From the NCBI GenBank assembly GCA_937876055.1, contig CALEIW010000044.1, forward strand, positions 1-7,482: DNA of 7,482 nt, given 5' to 3'. Origin of the DNA: an uncultured euryarchaeote (GTDB lineage Archaea; Thermoplasmatota; Poseidoniia; Poseidoniales; Thalassarchaeaceae). Positions 1 to 5,759 of the stretch are shown piece by piece. Within the stretch, counting starts at the first letter, position 1. Each line of letters opens with the position of its first letter. A model generated the notes under the pieces. That model did not search any database and was not told the origin of the DNA. It saw nothing but the letters and a program-made list of their open reading frames with translations. The position numbers were made by a program, and so were the translations under genes.

Positions 1-1352
1 TTATCACCATCATTGTGATAATTTATGTTGTCAAGGAACCATCCTGCAGAGCCTGAAGAAGTATCAGCAGTTACTATCCTGAATCTAAATTGAATTTCTG
101 TAAATGTAATGATGTCAGAAATATTTGACAGATTTGTGGATGAGGACACCCAACCGCTTACCGCATCTCCACCGAAAACTGGAATTGTGCTTGAAGAGGG
201 TGTGCCAGATACATCAAGGTCGCCCATCGATATGGAATGTGTGTAACCTGACTCTAGATCAGTCCAAGTCCAACCACTCCATCCTGATGAACCATTCCTC
301 AACCTATGTTCAACCCATGCTCCATCACCGGTTTCTAGATCATGCCAGTGGTCAAAAGAAAACGAGTAATTCACGTGAGTATCTGGGTTAGCAGGAATGT
401 CAGAGGACGGTAGAAGTAACCAAGCATCTGTGCCAGGATCTAATGCTTGACCTGGTAGTGTGCCTACTACCACTTCTCCTTCAGATGGATTTGCAGGGAC
501 TACACCATGGGCTAACTGTTGTTGATCGCCTACAATGGTTCCGCCTAAATCAAGCAAAGATGCAAACCATACTTCTTGGCCATCACAAAAATAGAATTCT
601 CCTTCAATCTCAGAAGCATTTAGTGAGGTGTTTTTGTCGTAATAAATTGAAAAATCGTTACCCCAAATGATGTGTGTACCTCCATACGGACAGTTGGAGT
701 CTCCAGTTGTAAGAGTGTAATCGATCACGGTTACGGAACCATTCTGTACGGTACCATTAACATCACCATGTGGTGGTTGACCTGTACCATTCTCAATTGT
801 CATATTGGTCTGACACAGGTTTTCTGTAGAAATGACTTCATCGTCATCTAGAGAAATATCGAAGTCTAAGTCGTAACCCGAAGTGAGGTTGTATAGCAAT
901 AAATCCCCACATTCATCAGATGGAGCGATAGGGTTCTGTAAAACCCACAGATGGGAACCAGGACCTGAATGATAATCATCCGCCATTGCAATTGAGAAAT
1001 TGCCATTATCATCAAAATTCCAGACCGATGACGTACTACCGTCGTCATACATTGTTAGGTTTCCATCCAAAATGGAATCGGTTGCTCCATCGTATGTGCC
1101 GTTGTCGAAATCATCGCCGCTAATTGAAATCGAATCTAACCCAGATGAAGCCATCGGAACGCTATTGACGGAAATCCACCCATCTGTTATCGTCTCATTA
1201 CTTGGAACACTGAAGGCATTCGTAGTAACACCATCATCATCGGGGTTAATCGGTGTTGTAATTGTCCAATTCGTAACTCCTGCGCTGGCGAACGGAGCGA
1301 ATATCATCAACATTACAAGGGCGGTTGCTAGTCTGCGGCGGCTGGCGGGCAT
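1..1352 (-). CDS. Secreted Asp/Asn-rich surface protein, 3' end beyond window
   Basis: An open frame of 450 codons runs off the left edge without a stop, so the C-terminus is missing. I start it at the ATG at 1352. Residues 1-24 then form a Sec-type signal peptide: MPASRRR, a hydrophobic core, and a cleavage site after ASA. An in-frame ATG at 1367 would add five residues before this, but a TATA box centred about 26 nt upstream fits a leaderless start at 1352. The mature part is acidic, rich in Asp, Asn, Ser, Thr and Gly, has about 16 N-x-S/T sequons and four cysteines. Residues 28-125 look like one beta-sandwich unit. Residues about 285-450 resemble a jelly-roll (MAM or immune-inhibitor-A-like) domain that ends in GWFLDNI, like the GWYIDDV strand of those families. 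An extracellular adhesin, S-layer-like protein or exoenzyme are all possible. No catalytic motif is visible. The frame is clear but the function is inferred. Confidence 0.85.
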   Translation of the reverse strand, partial: MPASRRRLATALVMLMIFAPFASAGVTNWTITTPINPDDDGVTTNAFSVPSNETITDGWISVNSVPMASSGLDSISISGDDFDNGTYDGATDSILDGNLTMYDDGSTSSVWNFDDNGNFSIAMADDYHSGPGSHLWVLQNPIAPSDECGDLLLYNLTSGYDLDFDISLDDDEVISTENLCQTNMTIENGTGQPPHGDVNGTVQNGSVTVIDYTLTTGDSNCPYGGTHIIWGNDFSIYYDKNTSLNASEIEGEFYFCDGQEVWFASLLDLGGTIVGDQQQLAHGVVPANPSEGEVVVGTLPGQALDPGTDAWLLLPSSDIPANPDTHVNYSFSFDHWHDLETGDGAWVEHRLRNGSSGWSGWTWTDLESGYTHSISMGDLDVSGTPSSSTIPVFGGDAVSGWVSSSTNLSNISDIITFTEIQFRFRIVTADTSSGSAGWFLDNINYHNDGD

Positions 1353-1373
1353 AGCCTCAACATACATAGTGAG

Positions 1374-1381
1374 ATTATATA
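1374..1381 (-). promoter_or_regulatory. TATA box of the surface-protein gene
   Basis: The minus strand reads TATATAAT here. Its centre is about 26 nt upstream of the ATG at 1352, which is the usual archaeal TATA-to-transcription-start distance. This places the transcript start at or next to the start codon, so the mRNA is probably leaderless. I see no Shine-Dalgarno sequence ahead of either candidate ATG. Confidence 0.6.
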
Positions 1382-1391
1382 CAACACGGTC

Positions 1392-1408
1392 CCTGTTCTA
1401 CGAACAGG
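1392..1408. repeat. 17-bp perfect palindrome upstream of the surface-protein promoter
   Basis: CCTGTTC-TAC-GAACAGG has two perfect 7-nt arms around a 3-nt centre. It lies about 10 nt upstream of the TATA box of the surface-protein gene and about 65 nt beyond the 3' end of tRNA-Thr. Its placement fits an operator or activator site for a dimeric regulator. It has no T-run on either strand that would make it a typical terminator. The role is inferred. Confidence 0.5.
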
Positions 1409-1458
1409 TGAAAAATGTGGTAAACTATAGCGGCTATTATAGTAGTACAATAGAGGGG

Positions 1459-1465
1459 AAAAAAA
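1459..1465 (-). terminator. Oligo-T terminator of tRNA-Thr
   Basis: On the minus strand a run of seven T, followed by CCCC, begins about 10 nt after the CCA end of tRNA-Thr. Archaeal RNA polymerase stops at such T-runs without needing a hairpin, so this is a plausible end for the tRNA transcript and would keep it apart from the surface-protein gene downstream. Confidence 0.55.
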
Positions 1466-1474
1466 TGCTCATAT

Positions 1475-1549
1475 TGGAGCCACTGGGGAGATTTGAACTC
1501 CCGACCTTCGCCTTACCAAGGCGACGCTATACCCCTAAGCCACAGTGGC
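1475..1549 (-). tRNA. tRNA-Thr (anticodon GGT), CCA encoded
   Basis: A full cloverleaf of 75 nt can be folded by eye. The acceptor GCCACTG pairs with CAGTGGC, followed by discriminator T73 and an encoded CCA. The D arm is GCTT/TAGC with one mismatch at its end. The anticodon stem is TCGCC/GGCGA with loop TTGGTAA, giving anticodon GGT. The variable loop has 5 nt, and the T arm is GGGAG-TTCAAAT-CTCCC. U73 is the discriminator usual for archaeal tRNA-Thr. No intron is present. It is divergent from the tRNA-Ser gene, about 126 nt away. Confidence 0.95.
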
Positions 1550-1573
1550 AGTGAATGCGCCACCGACAGAACC

Positions 1574-1581
1574 GATTTAAC
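1574..1581 (-). promoter_or_regulatory. TATA-like box of tRNA-Thr
   Basis: The minus strand reads GTTAAATC here, 25-32 nt upstream of the mature 5' end of tRNA-Thr at 1549. Position and composition fit an archaeal TATA box in an otherwise GC-rich stretch. Apart from this box and the leader hairpin of tRNA-Ser, I see no gene in the region between the two tRNAs. Confidence 0.45.
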
Positions 1582-1657
1582 GACTGCGGATTGGACCGCG
1601 CAATTTGAGACCTGTAAGGGTTGCAAAGGAATACTGCGTCAGACTAAAGTCAAGGTC

Positions 1658-1673
1658 GTATCTCGAAGGATAC
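1658..1673 (+). other. Hairpin in the 5' leader of tRNA-Ser
   Basis: GTATC-TCGAAG-GATAC forms a 5-bp stem with a 6-nt loop, ending 2 nt before the mature 5' end of tRNA-Ser. It could help present the RNase P cleavage site or could be coincidental. The upstream promoter of this tRNA is unclear: the best candidate is a weak CTAAAGT at 1644-1650. Confidence 0.3.
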
Positions 1674-1675
1674 AA

Positions 1676-1761
1676 GCCGAGGTCGCATAGCCTGGTATTG
1701 CGCATGACTGGAAATCATGTGGGTTCTACCCTCGGGAGTTCAAATCTCCCTCTCGGCGCCA
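1676..1761 (+). tRNA. tRNA-Ser (anticodon GGA), CCA encoded
   Basis: This is a class II tRNA of 86 nt. The acceptor GCCGAGG pairs with TCTCGGC (one G-U pair at the base), followed by discriminator G73 and CCA. The anticodon stem is CATGA/TCATG with loop CTGGAAA, giving anticodon GGA. The long variable arm has a GGGT/ACCC stem, as expected for serine tRNA. The T arm is identical to that of the neighbouring tRNA-Thr. There is no intron. No T-run follows directly, so transcription may continue toward the membrane-protein gene 95 nt downstream. Confidence 0.95.
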
Positions 1762-1824
1762 CTCGAACTCAATCCCTCTGTAAAGGCTTTAGATTACCAT
1801 TTAGTAGTCCCAGATTCAAGTGTA

Positions 1825-1834
1825 TTTCTTATGG
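1825..1834 (+). promoter_or_regulatory. Possible TATA-like element before the membrane-protein gene
   Basis: TTTCTTATGG is centred about 27 nt upstream of the GTG start at 1857. The spacing fits a leaderless archaeal transcript, but the match to a TATA box is weak. No Shine-Dalgarno sequence precedes the GTG. Confidence 0.25.
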
Positions 1835-1856
1835 TTGATTCTTCGCGGTGTGATAC

Positions 1857-3011
1857 GTGGAAGAAGTTGAGGTCGATACAATCGACGAGAATTTGGCTGA
1901 TGTGAGCCAAGTTCGATTAAGTGATGTAGAACTTCCTTTCAAGTTAGGAGAACGTAATTCTAGATTGGCCCCTTTGGATTCGGTAATTCAAGAATATATA
2001 TTTCATGGAAAGATGATATCCCAACAATGGGGAGTTACTGAAGCGATGATTATTGGCATCGGTTCTCTATCAATAATCCTCGGCACTTGGGATCTAGGTA
2101 TTGGTGAAATAGCATCTGGAGGTGATTACAATAGATGGGGTCTTTACGGGGATGAAGCAGGATTTCTACACGTCAATGATTTCTCACTTATGTTGGCTTT
2201 ACTTTCGATAATTGCTTGGATTGGGTTCTTTGCTTTGCTTTGGACAAGATTCCCCCTCATGAGAGAAAATCTTGTCTGGTTGACAATAGCAACATTGGCA
2301 GTCCAACTTGGATTTGTAGTCAGCCATTCATCAGCCAGCGACTTCCCATTTGGTTCAAGTTCCGGAGATTTTGCAGGTTTCGCTATAGGAAATCTAGTTC
2401 TAATTTTCCTTGCGGTAATTGTTGTACACAGAGCAGTAATCGAAACTAGAGATATTCATGTCGAAGAGCGGCATACACATCCCGACCCAAGGGTAGTTCA
2501 GAAGGCATGGAGTGATCATAGTTTGAAAGCATGGAGCTTGAATTTGGCAACTTGGATGATATTTCTGAATATTTCATCTTGGGCTGGAGCACATGCGGTT
2601 TCTCCTCGCCCACCAATTGAAAATGATATGACTCTGTATGTAGTCATTTATGCGTTATTTGGAATTATTTCTATGGCTTTGCTGGTCCATGTATTGTGGT
2701 ATCCACAATTTATGTTAGGGGCAGCTGGAGATCGTATTCAATCCGTTAGAGCAAGGGAAGTTGCTGGTGAATTTGTTCCGAAGAAGGCGAGCCGGAGCCA
2801 AGGATCTTGTCCGATTTGTAGCGCCGATTCCGTTGCTGTCAGAAGTCAAGATGGTAGCATTCAGGTGCCTTGCTCTAATTGTGAAGGAAATGGATCACCG
2901 GGTACGGCTTGCACGGAATGCAATACAATAATACCGGCAAGAATATCTTGTAGAGAGTGTGGGTCAAGCACTACTGTAATGAGTCACTTTTCACGATCTG
3001 AAGCCTGGTAA
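1857..3011 (+). CDS. Six-helix membrane protein with C-terminal four-CxxC zinc-ribbon region
   Basis: The protein has 384 residues. The GTG at 1857 is the only sensible start, because an in-frame TGA lies at 1851-1853. After an acidic N-terminus of about 60 residues come six hydrophobic segments at roughly 62-80, 108-130, 137-157, 172-192, 226-247 and 259-281. Residues 202-210 between helices 4 and 5 are His-rich. A soluble tail follows with four cysteine pairs, 318/321, 339/342, 352/355 and 365/368, enough for two zinc sites. The second pair reads CSNCEGNG, the CxxCxGxG pattern of DnaJ zinc fingers, although no J domain is present. I do not recognise the family. The subtilase gene begins 24 nt downstream on the same strand, so the two are probably co-transcribed. 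The tail may bind a partner protein or nucleic acid at the membrane. That is inference. Confidence 0.85.
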   Translation: MEEVEVDTIDENLADVSQVRLSDVELPFKLGERNSRLAPLDSVIQEYIFHGKMISQQWGVTEAMIIGIGSLSIILGTWDLGIGEIASGGDYNRWGLYGDEAGFLHVNDFSLMLALLSIIAWIGFFALLWTRFPLMRENLVWLTIATLAVQLGFVVSHSSASDFPFGSSSGDFAGFAIGNLVLIFLAVIVVHRAVIETRDIHVEERHTHPDPRVVQKAWSDHSLKAWSLNLATWMIFLNISSWAGAHAVSPRPPIENDMTLYVVIYALFGIISMALLVHVLWYPQFMLGAAGDRIQSVRAREVAGEFVPKKASRSQGSCPICSADSVAVRSQDGSIQVPCSNCEGNGSPGTACTECNTIIPARISCRECGSSTTVMSHFSRSEAW

Positions 3012-3022
3012 TTTCATAATTT

Positions 3023-3026
3023 GGAG
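3023..3026 (+). promoter_or_regulatory. Ribosome binding site deciding the subtilase start
   Basis: GGAG lies 9 nt before the ATG at 3036. It overlaps an upstream in-frame TTG (3021), which argues against TTG as the start and for the ATG. Confidence 0.5.
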
Positions 3027-3035
3027 TCATTTAGG

Positions 3036-4322
3036 ATGGAAGAGGAAACAATCGAAAATTCATCTGAAGTTAACAACCAAAAAAACGACAATAGCGCCTT
3101 GCCGTGGTTGATTGGCTCTGTTTCTACACTAGCATTTATTCTAGTGGCTTCAGTCATTTTCCTTTGGCTTAGATCAGTGGCTGATGAGATATTGATTGGA
3201 GGTCCTCCGCCAACCTTGACCGGATGGGAGCAATCGTACCAAGAATTAACTGGATTTGATGAAGTCTCTGGCTTGGATGGAAGTGGTGTTGTAGTTTGTG
3301 TAGTGGACTCTGGCATCGAAATGAGTCATCCCGATTTGCGGCACCTAACACTCACTGGTTGGTTTGATGCGATTAATGGGCAAAATGAGCCCTATGATGA
3401 CGAGGGTCATGGAACCGCAATGGCAGGAATTATAGTTGCGAAAAATGGACTCAGTGGAAATGCTCAAGGTGTGGATTTATTGGTGGCAAAGGCAATAGAT
3501 TCCAATGGAGAAGGCACAGATACAGGAATTGCTGAGGCGGTAGATTGGTGCGCCGATAATCAGGCAGACATCATCTCATTGAGCCTAGGTGGAGAAGGAG
3601 GGATTAGTTTTGGTGGAATTACTACTGACCAACTGGAAAGTGCCGTTCAAGACGCTCTAGATCAAGGTATCTTCGTGGTTGCGGCAGCGGGAAATGATGG
3701 ACAGGATGATGATGGAGATGTGTCCTCTCCTGGCTCAGTAGAGGATGTTATCTGTGTTGGTGGAGCGACTAGGCTGGGCAACGTTTGGAGAGGAAGTTCA
3801 CAGGGAGATAATGATGGTAGACTTTGGCCTCCAATGTTACCTCGTTCCGATCCCGATATGAAACCCGAAATTTTGGCACCAGGAGCTGAAGTCCCCATCC
3901 TATTTGCAGGAGGCGCAGGAGATGGCGCATGGTGGGGTTGGGCGAGTGGAACCTCAGCCGCTACCGCTTGGGTCTCGGGAGGATTGGCAATAATTCTCGA
4001 AGCCCACCCCGAGTTGCAAAGAGAGGGTGCTTCAGGCGGGCCAAATGCAATTGAATTTATCAAAACGCAATTGAGCGAAAATTCACAAATGGACGATGGA
4101 CAATCTGAACATGATGACCATTATGGTTATGGAATTTTTAGAATTGATTTGATGCTAGAGGTATTGAGTAATTCGAGTTCAGAAGAAGAGTTGGAATATT
4201 CCTCTGGTTATTTACAACACATCGATATTACCGATTCAAATCAGGCAGAACGAAGGAAGACGCCTAAAGTTCCGCCTGCGAGTTCAACGAAGGCGGCAGA
4301 GTGGTTGGAGTTGACTGACTGA
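3036..4322 (+). CDS. Membrane-anchored subtilisin-like serine protease (S8 family)
   Basis: The protein has 428 residues from the ATG at 3036. A short acidic N-terminus precedes one membrane helix (about 23-46), which should anchor the catalytic domain outside the cell. The S8 motifs appear in order: catalytic Asp91 in VVDSGI, His125 in GHGTAMAG, oxyanion Asn220 in AAAGNDG, and Ser307 in GTSAAT. A KPEILAPG stretch just before the serine motif is also typical of the fold. The Asp, His and Ser triad is intact, so the enzyme should be active. Only about 45 residues lie between the helix and Asp91, too few for the usual I9 inhibitory propeptide. The tail after about residue 375 is acidic and Ser-rich, then basic, and its last 27 codons overlap the convergent methyltransferase gene. 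The likely role is processing or turnover of surface proteins, perhaps with the upstream membrane protein as partner. Confidence 0.93.
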   Translation: MEEETIENSSEVNNQKNDNSALPWLIGSVSTLAFILVASVIFLWLRSVADEILIGGPPPTLTGWEQSYQELTGFDEVSGLDGSGVVVCVVDSGIEMSHPDLRHLTLTGWFDAINGQNEPYDDEGHGTAMAGIIVAKNGLSGNAQGVDLLVAKAIDSNGEGTDTGIAEAVDWCADNQADIISLSLGGEGGISFGGITTDQLESAVQDALDQGIFVVAAAGNDGQDDDGDVSSPGSVEDVICVGGATRLGNVWRGSSQGDNDGRLWPPMLPRSDPDMKPEILAPGAEVPILFAGGAGDGAWWGWASGTSAATAWVSGGLAIILEAHPELQREGASGGPNAIEFIKTQLSENSQMDDGQSEHDDHYGYGIFRIDLMLEVLSNSSSEEELEYSSGYLQHIDITDSNQAERRKTPKVPPASSTKAAEWLELTD

Positions 4323-5035
4323 ACAAATTCAATCCATTCATTGAATGAAGCTACGACCTGTTGTGCTGGAGTCATTTCCACGCCTTGCTCTGGTTCACCA
4401 ACATCTCCAGTAGGAACTTGTGGCTCCAAGGCCATTACTATTCCACCTGGCGCTAATAGATTGAAGGCTAGAGTTGCAGCATGAACTCTTTCTATCTCTG
4501 GTAAATCGATGATTACTAGTTCTATTGGCTGAGGAAGGGGAGCGCTTCTTGCAACATCGGGAAGTGTAGCATTTGCGGCATTCCAAGATTCTGTCTCGGC
4601 TGCAATTTCACTCCAAGGATCTGAAATCACCTGTGCCCAATTAGAAGCATCATATCGGCGAAGTAATCTATCAATGATTACTCCGAATTTTCCACCTTCT
4701 TCTATAACACGAAGTGTCTCGGGACGGTTGCTACCCTCAGAATCTTCGATAGCAGGATTTCCGCACCATAAATCCATCATCCAAGCGGTAAGATGGCCAA
4801 TACCTCCGCCGATAATTACTACATTTTTTGCAGGAATTCGAGCCACTATGTCTCGTATCCTTTTTCGAATAGATCGAGGTAATGGTCTCAAATCCATGTG
4901 AATCATTTGTTCGCCGATTGCAGCAGCGATTTCAGGTTCAGAACCACTTCTTGATTCATCATCTCCAAGAAGTTGCTCAAACATCTCCCTTTGAGACATA
5001 GTCGGAAGCCCTAATCCACCCCCTATCTCACTCAT
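4241..5035 (-). CDS. Probable SAM-dependent methyltransferase (Rossmann fold)
   Basis: The protein has 264 residues from the ATG at 5035, chosen because GGAGGGG sits just upstream. In-frame starts further up (ATG 5068, TTG 5089) lack such a site. After about 60 predicted helical residues comes NVVIIGGGIGHLTAW (residues 72-86), a beta strand and glycine loop like class I methyltransferase motif I. Then follow TLRVIEE (107-113) with an acidic residue for the ribose, VISDPW (136-141), ELVIIDLP (172-179) at motif IV, and LLAPGGIVMAL (193-203) at motif VI. This order matches class I methyltransferases or spermidine-synthase-like proteins. Nothing shows the substrate. An NAD(P)-binding protein is a weaker alternative. 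It is divergent from the zinc-finger gene at 5114 and convergent with the subtilase, with an 82-bp overlap at the 3' ends. Confidence 0.78.
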   Translation of the reverse strand: MSEIGGGLGLPTMSQREMFEQLLGDDESRSGSEPEIAAAIGEQMIHMDLRPLPRSIRKRIRDIVARIPAKNVVIIGGGIGHLTAWMMDLWCGNPAIEDSEGSNRPETLRVIEEGGKFGVIIDRLLRRYDASNWAQVISDPWSEIAAETESWNAANATLPDVARSAPLPQPIELVIIDLPEIERVHAATLAFNLLAPGGIVMALEPQVPTGDVGEPEQGVEMTPAQQVVASFNEWIEFVQSVNSNHSAAFVELAGGTLGVFLRSA

Positions 5036-5040
5036 AATAG

Positions 5041-5047
5041 CCCCTCC
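5041..5047 (-). promoter_or_regulatory. Strong ribosome binding site of the methyltransferase gene
   Basis: The minus strand reads GGAGGGG-CTATT-ATG. GGAGG lies 7 nt before the ATG at 5035, an ideal Shine-Dalgarno spacing. This decides the start over two upstream in-frame candidates and implies a leadered transcript, unlike the apparently leaderless surface-protein gene in this window. Confidence 0.65.
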
Positions 5048-5058
5048 AGTAGCTCTCT

Positions 5059-5090
5059 CTTGAACCATCCCACGCGCGGATGGCTTCAAG
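5059..5090. repeat. Imperfect inverted repeat in the divergent promoter region
   Basis: CTTGAACCATCC (5059-5070) is mirrored by GGATGGCTTCAAG (5078-5090). The arms are fully complementary except for one extra C, with a 7-nt GC-rich spacer. It fills the middle of the 78-bp region between the divergent methyltransferase and zinc-finger genes. It could be an operator shared by both genes, or a hairpin in the 5' leader of the methyltransferase mRNA. A second possible pairing, GCGCGG (5074-5079) with CCGCGC (5104-5109), overlaps the right arm. I see no clear TATA box for either gene here. Confidence 0.5.
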
Positions 5091-5113
5091 AACAGTAGGT
5101 CAGCCGCGCAGAT

Positions 5114-5722
5114 GTGAACGAAGGGCTAGATGACGAGGAGACGGTTGACGTCTCTGAATGTTCTAATTGTGAAGATTTCACAGAGCATCGAATACTTCGT
5201 CGAGTCAACAAGGGAGATGGAGAGGACCTACTAATCCAATGTGTTGATTGTAATGAGGTTCAAACCCTTCACTTGAGACCCGGAAAAGCAATCAACATTA
5301 CTTCAATACTTTCCGATGGAGCCGAAAGTCAAACACAGCCTATAGAATCGGATGATGATGAATTGATTTCTGTAGGTGATGTTTTTGATCACAGTGGAAT
5401 ACTATACAGAGTTACTAGAATAGATGATTCGGACACTAGACCAAAAAAAACCTTGGTAGCCAGAGAAATCTCAACCCTTTGGGCTGTCCGATGTGATAAA
5501 TGCATAGTTCGTTTAACAATGACAGATGGAGAAGAAAGTCATTCAAGAACTATTGAATGCTCCCCTGATGAGGTGTTTTCGTGTGGTTCAATTATGGAAA
5601 TAGAAGGAGTCCGCTGGAGAATTCGCGCACTGCATACCGGAAAGGGTAGAACCCTTCGAGGTAAGCGGACTGCAATTGATCTTAGGAGAATTTATCTTCA
5701 TCCTCCGTACAATAGGGAATAA
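5114..5722 (+). CDS. HVO_0476-family archaeal zinc-finger protein
   Basis: The protein has 202 residues and starts with GTG. An in-frame stop at 5096-5098 and no other start between leave this as the first possible codon. An N-terminal zinc ribbon uses C16/C19 and C43/C46. It is followed by a beta-rich domain (about 60-195) with an ISVGDVF strand, an LWAVRCDKC region, and a repeat of the same layout (FSCGSIMEIEGVRWRIRAL). It ends in RRIYLHPP. Order and spacing match the uncharacterised archaeal HVO_0476 zinc-finger family from memory. No biochemical function is known to me. A second pair, C127/C130, plus C149 and C157 could form another metal site that I do not recall in the haloarchaeal relatives. 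It is divergent from the methyltransferase, and its stop lies 24 nt from that of the convergent proline dehydrogenase gene. Confidence 0.82.
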   Translation: MNEGLDDEETVDVSECSNCEDFTEHRILRRVNKGDGEDLLIQCVDCNEVQTLHLRPGKAINITSILSDGAESQTQPIESDDDELISVGDVFDHSGILYRVTRIDDSDTRPKKTLVAREISTLWAVRCDKCIVRLTMTDGEESHSRTIECSPDEVFSCGSIMEIEGVRWRIRALHTGKGRTLRGKRTAIDLRRIYLHPPYNRE

Positions 5723-5733
5723 GACCGAAGACA

Positions 5734-5759
5734 AAATAGGCGATGATTATCGTCTATTT
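5734..5759 (+). terminator. Stem-loop at the convergent junction, possible terminator
   Basis: AAATAGGCGAT and ATCGTCTATTT pair over 11 bp, including one G-U wobble, around a GATT loop. It begins 12 nt after the zinc-finger gene stop and overlaps the last codons of the convergent proline dehydrogenase gene. The wobble pairs only in the plus-strand RNA, so it fits the zinc-finger transcript better. No strong T-run follows, and archaeal terminators usually rely on T-runs, so the terminator role is uncertain. Confidence 0.35.

Noticed and set aside
125..670. Two short plus-strand open frames (125-391 and 443-670)
   Set aside because: Both are antisense to the surface-protein gene, which keeps one uninterrupted frame with secreted-protein composition throughout.
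1424..1443. Nested inverted repeats ACTATA/TATAGT and ATAG/CTAT between the palindrome and tRNA-Thr
   Set aside because: The arms are short and AT-rich, so chance is likely, and no gene start is at the right distance.
1000..1554. A 184-codon plus-strand open frame
   Set aside because: It lies antisense to the surface-protein gene with its signal peptide and to the whole tRNA-Thr. Its translation has no recognisable domain.
1560..1675. A possible third RNA gene between the tRNAs
   Set aside because: I found no cloverleaf or other stable fold beyond the short leader hairpin, and no open frame with family features.
1486..1750. A 19-nt perfect inverted repeat (1486-1504 and 1732-1750)
   Set aside because: It is the T arm and two adjacent bases shared by the divergent tRNA-Thr and tRNA-Ser genes, not a mobile-element end or attachment site.
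3021..3035. TTG at 3021 as the subtilase start
   Set aside because: It overlaps the GGAG ribosome binding site that serves the ATG at 3036.
3662..4063. A 133-codon minus-strand open frame
   Set aside because: It is antisense to the catalytic core of the subtilase, and its Pro/Ser-rich translation is typical of a shadow frame.
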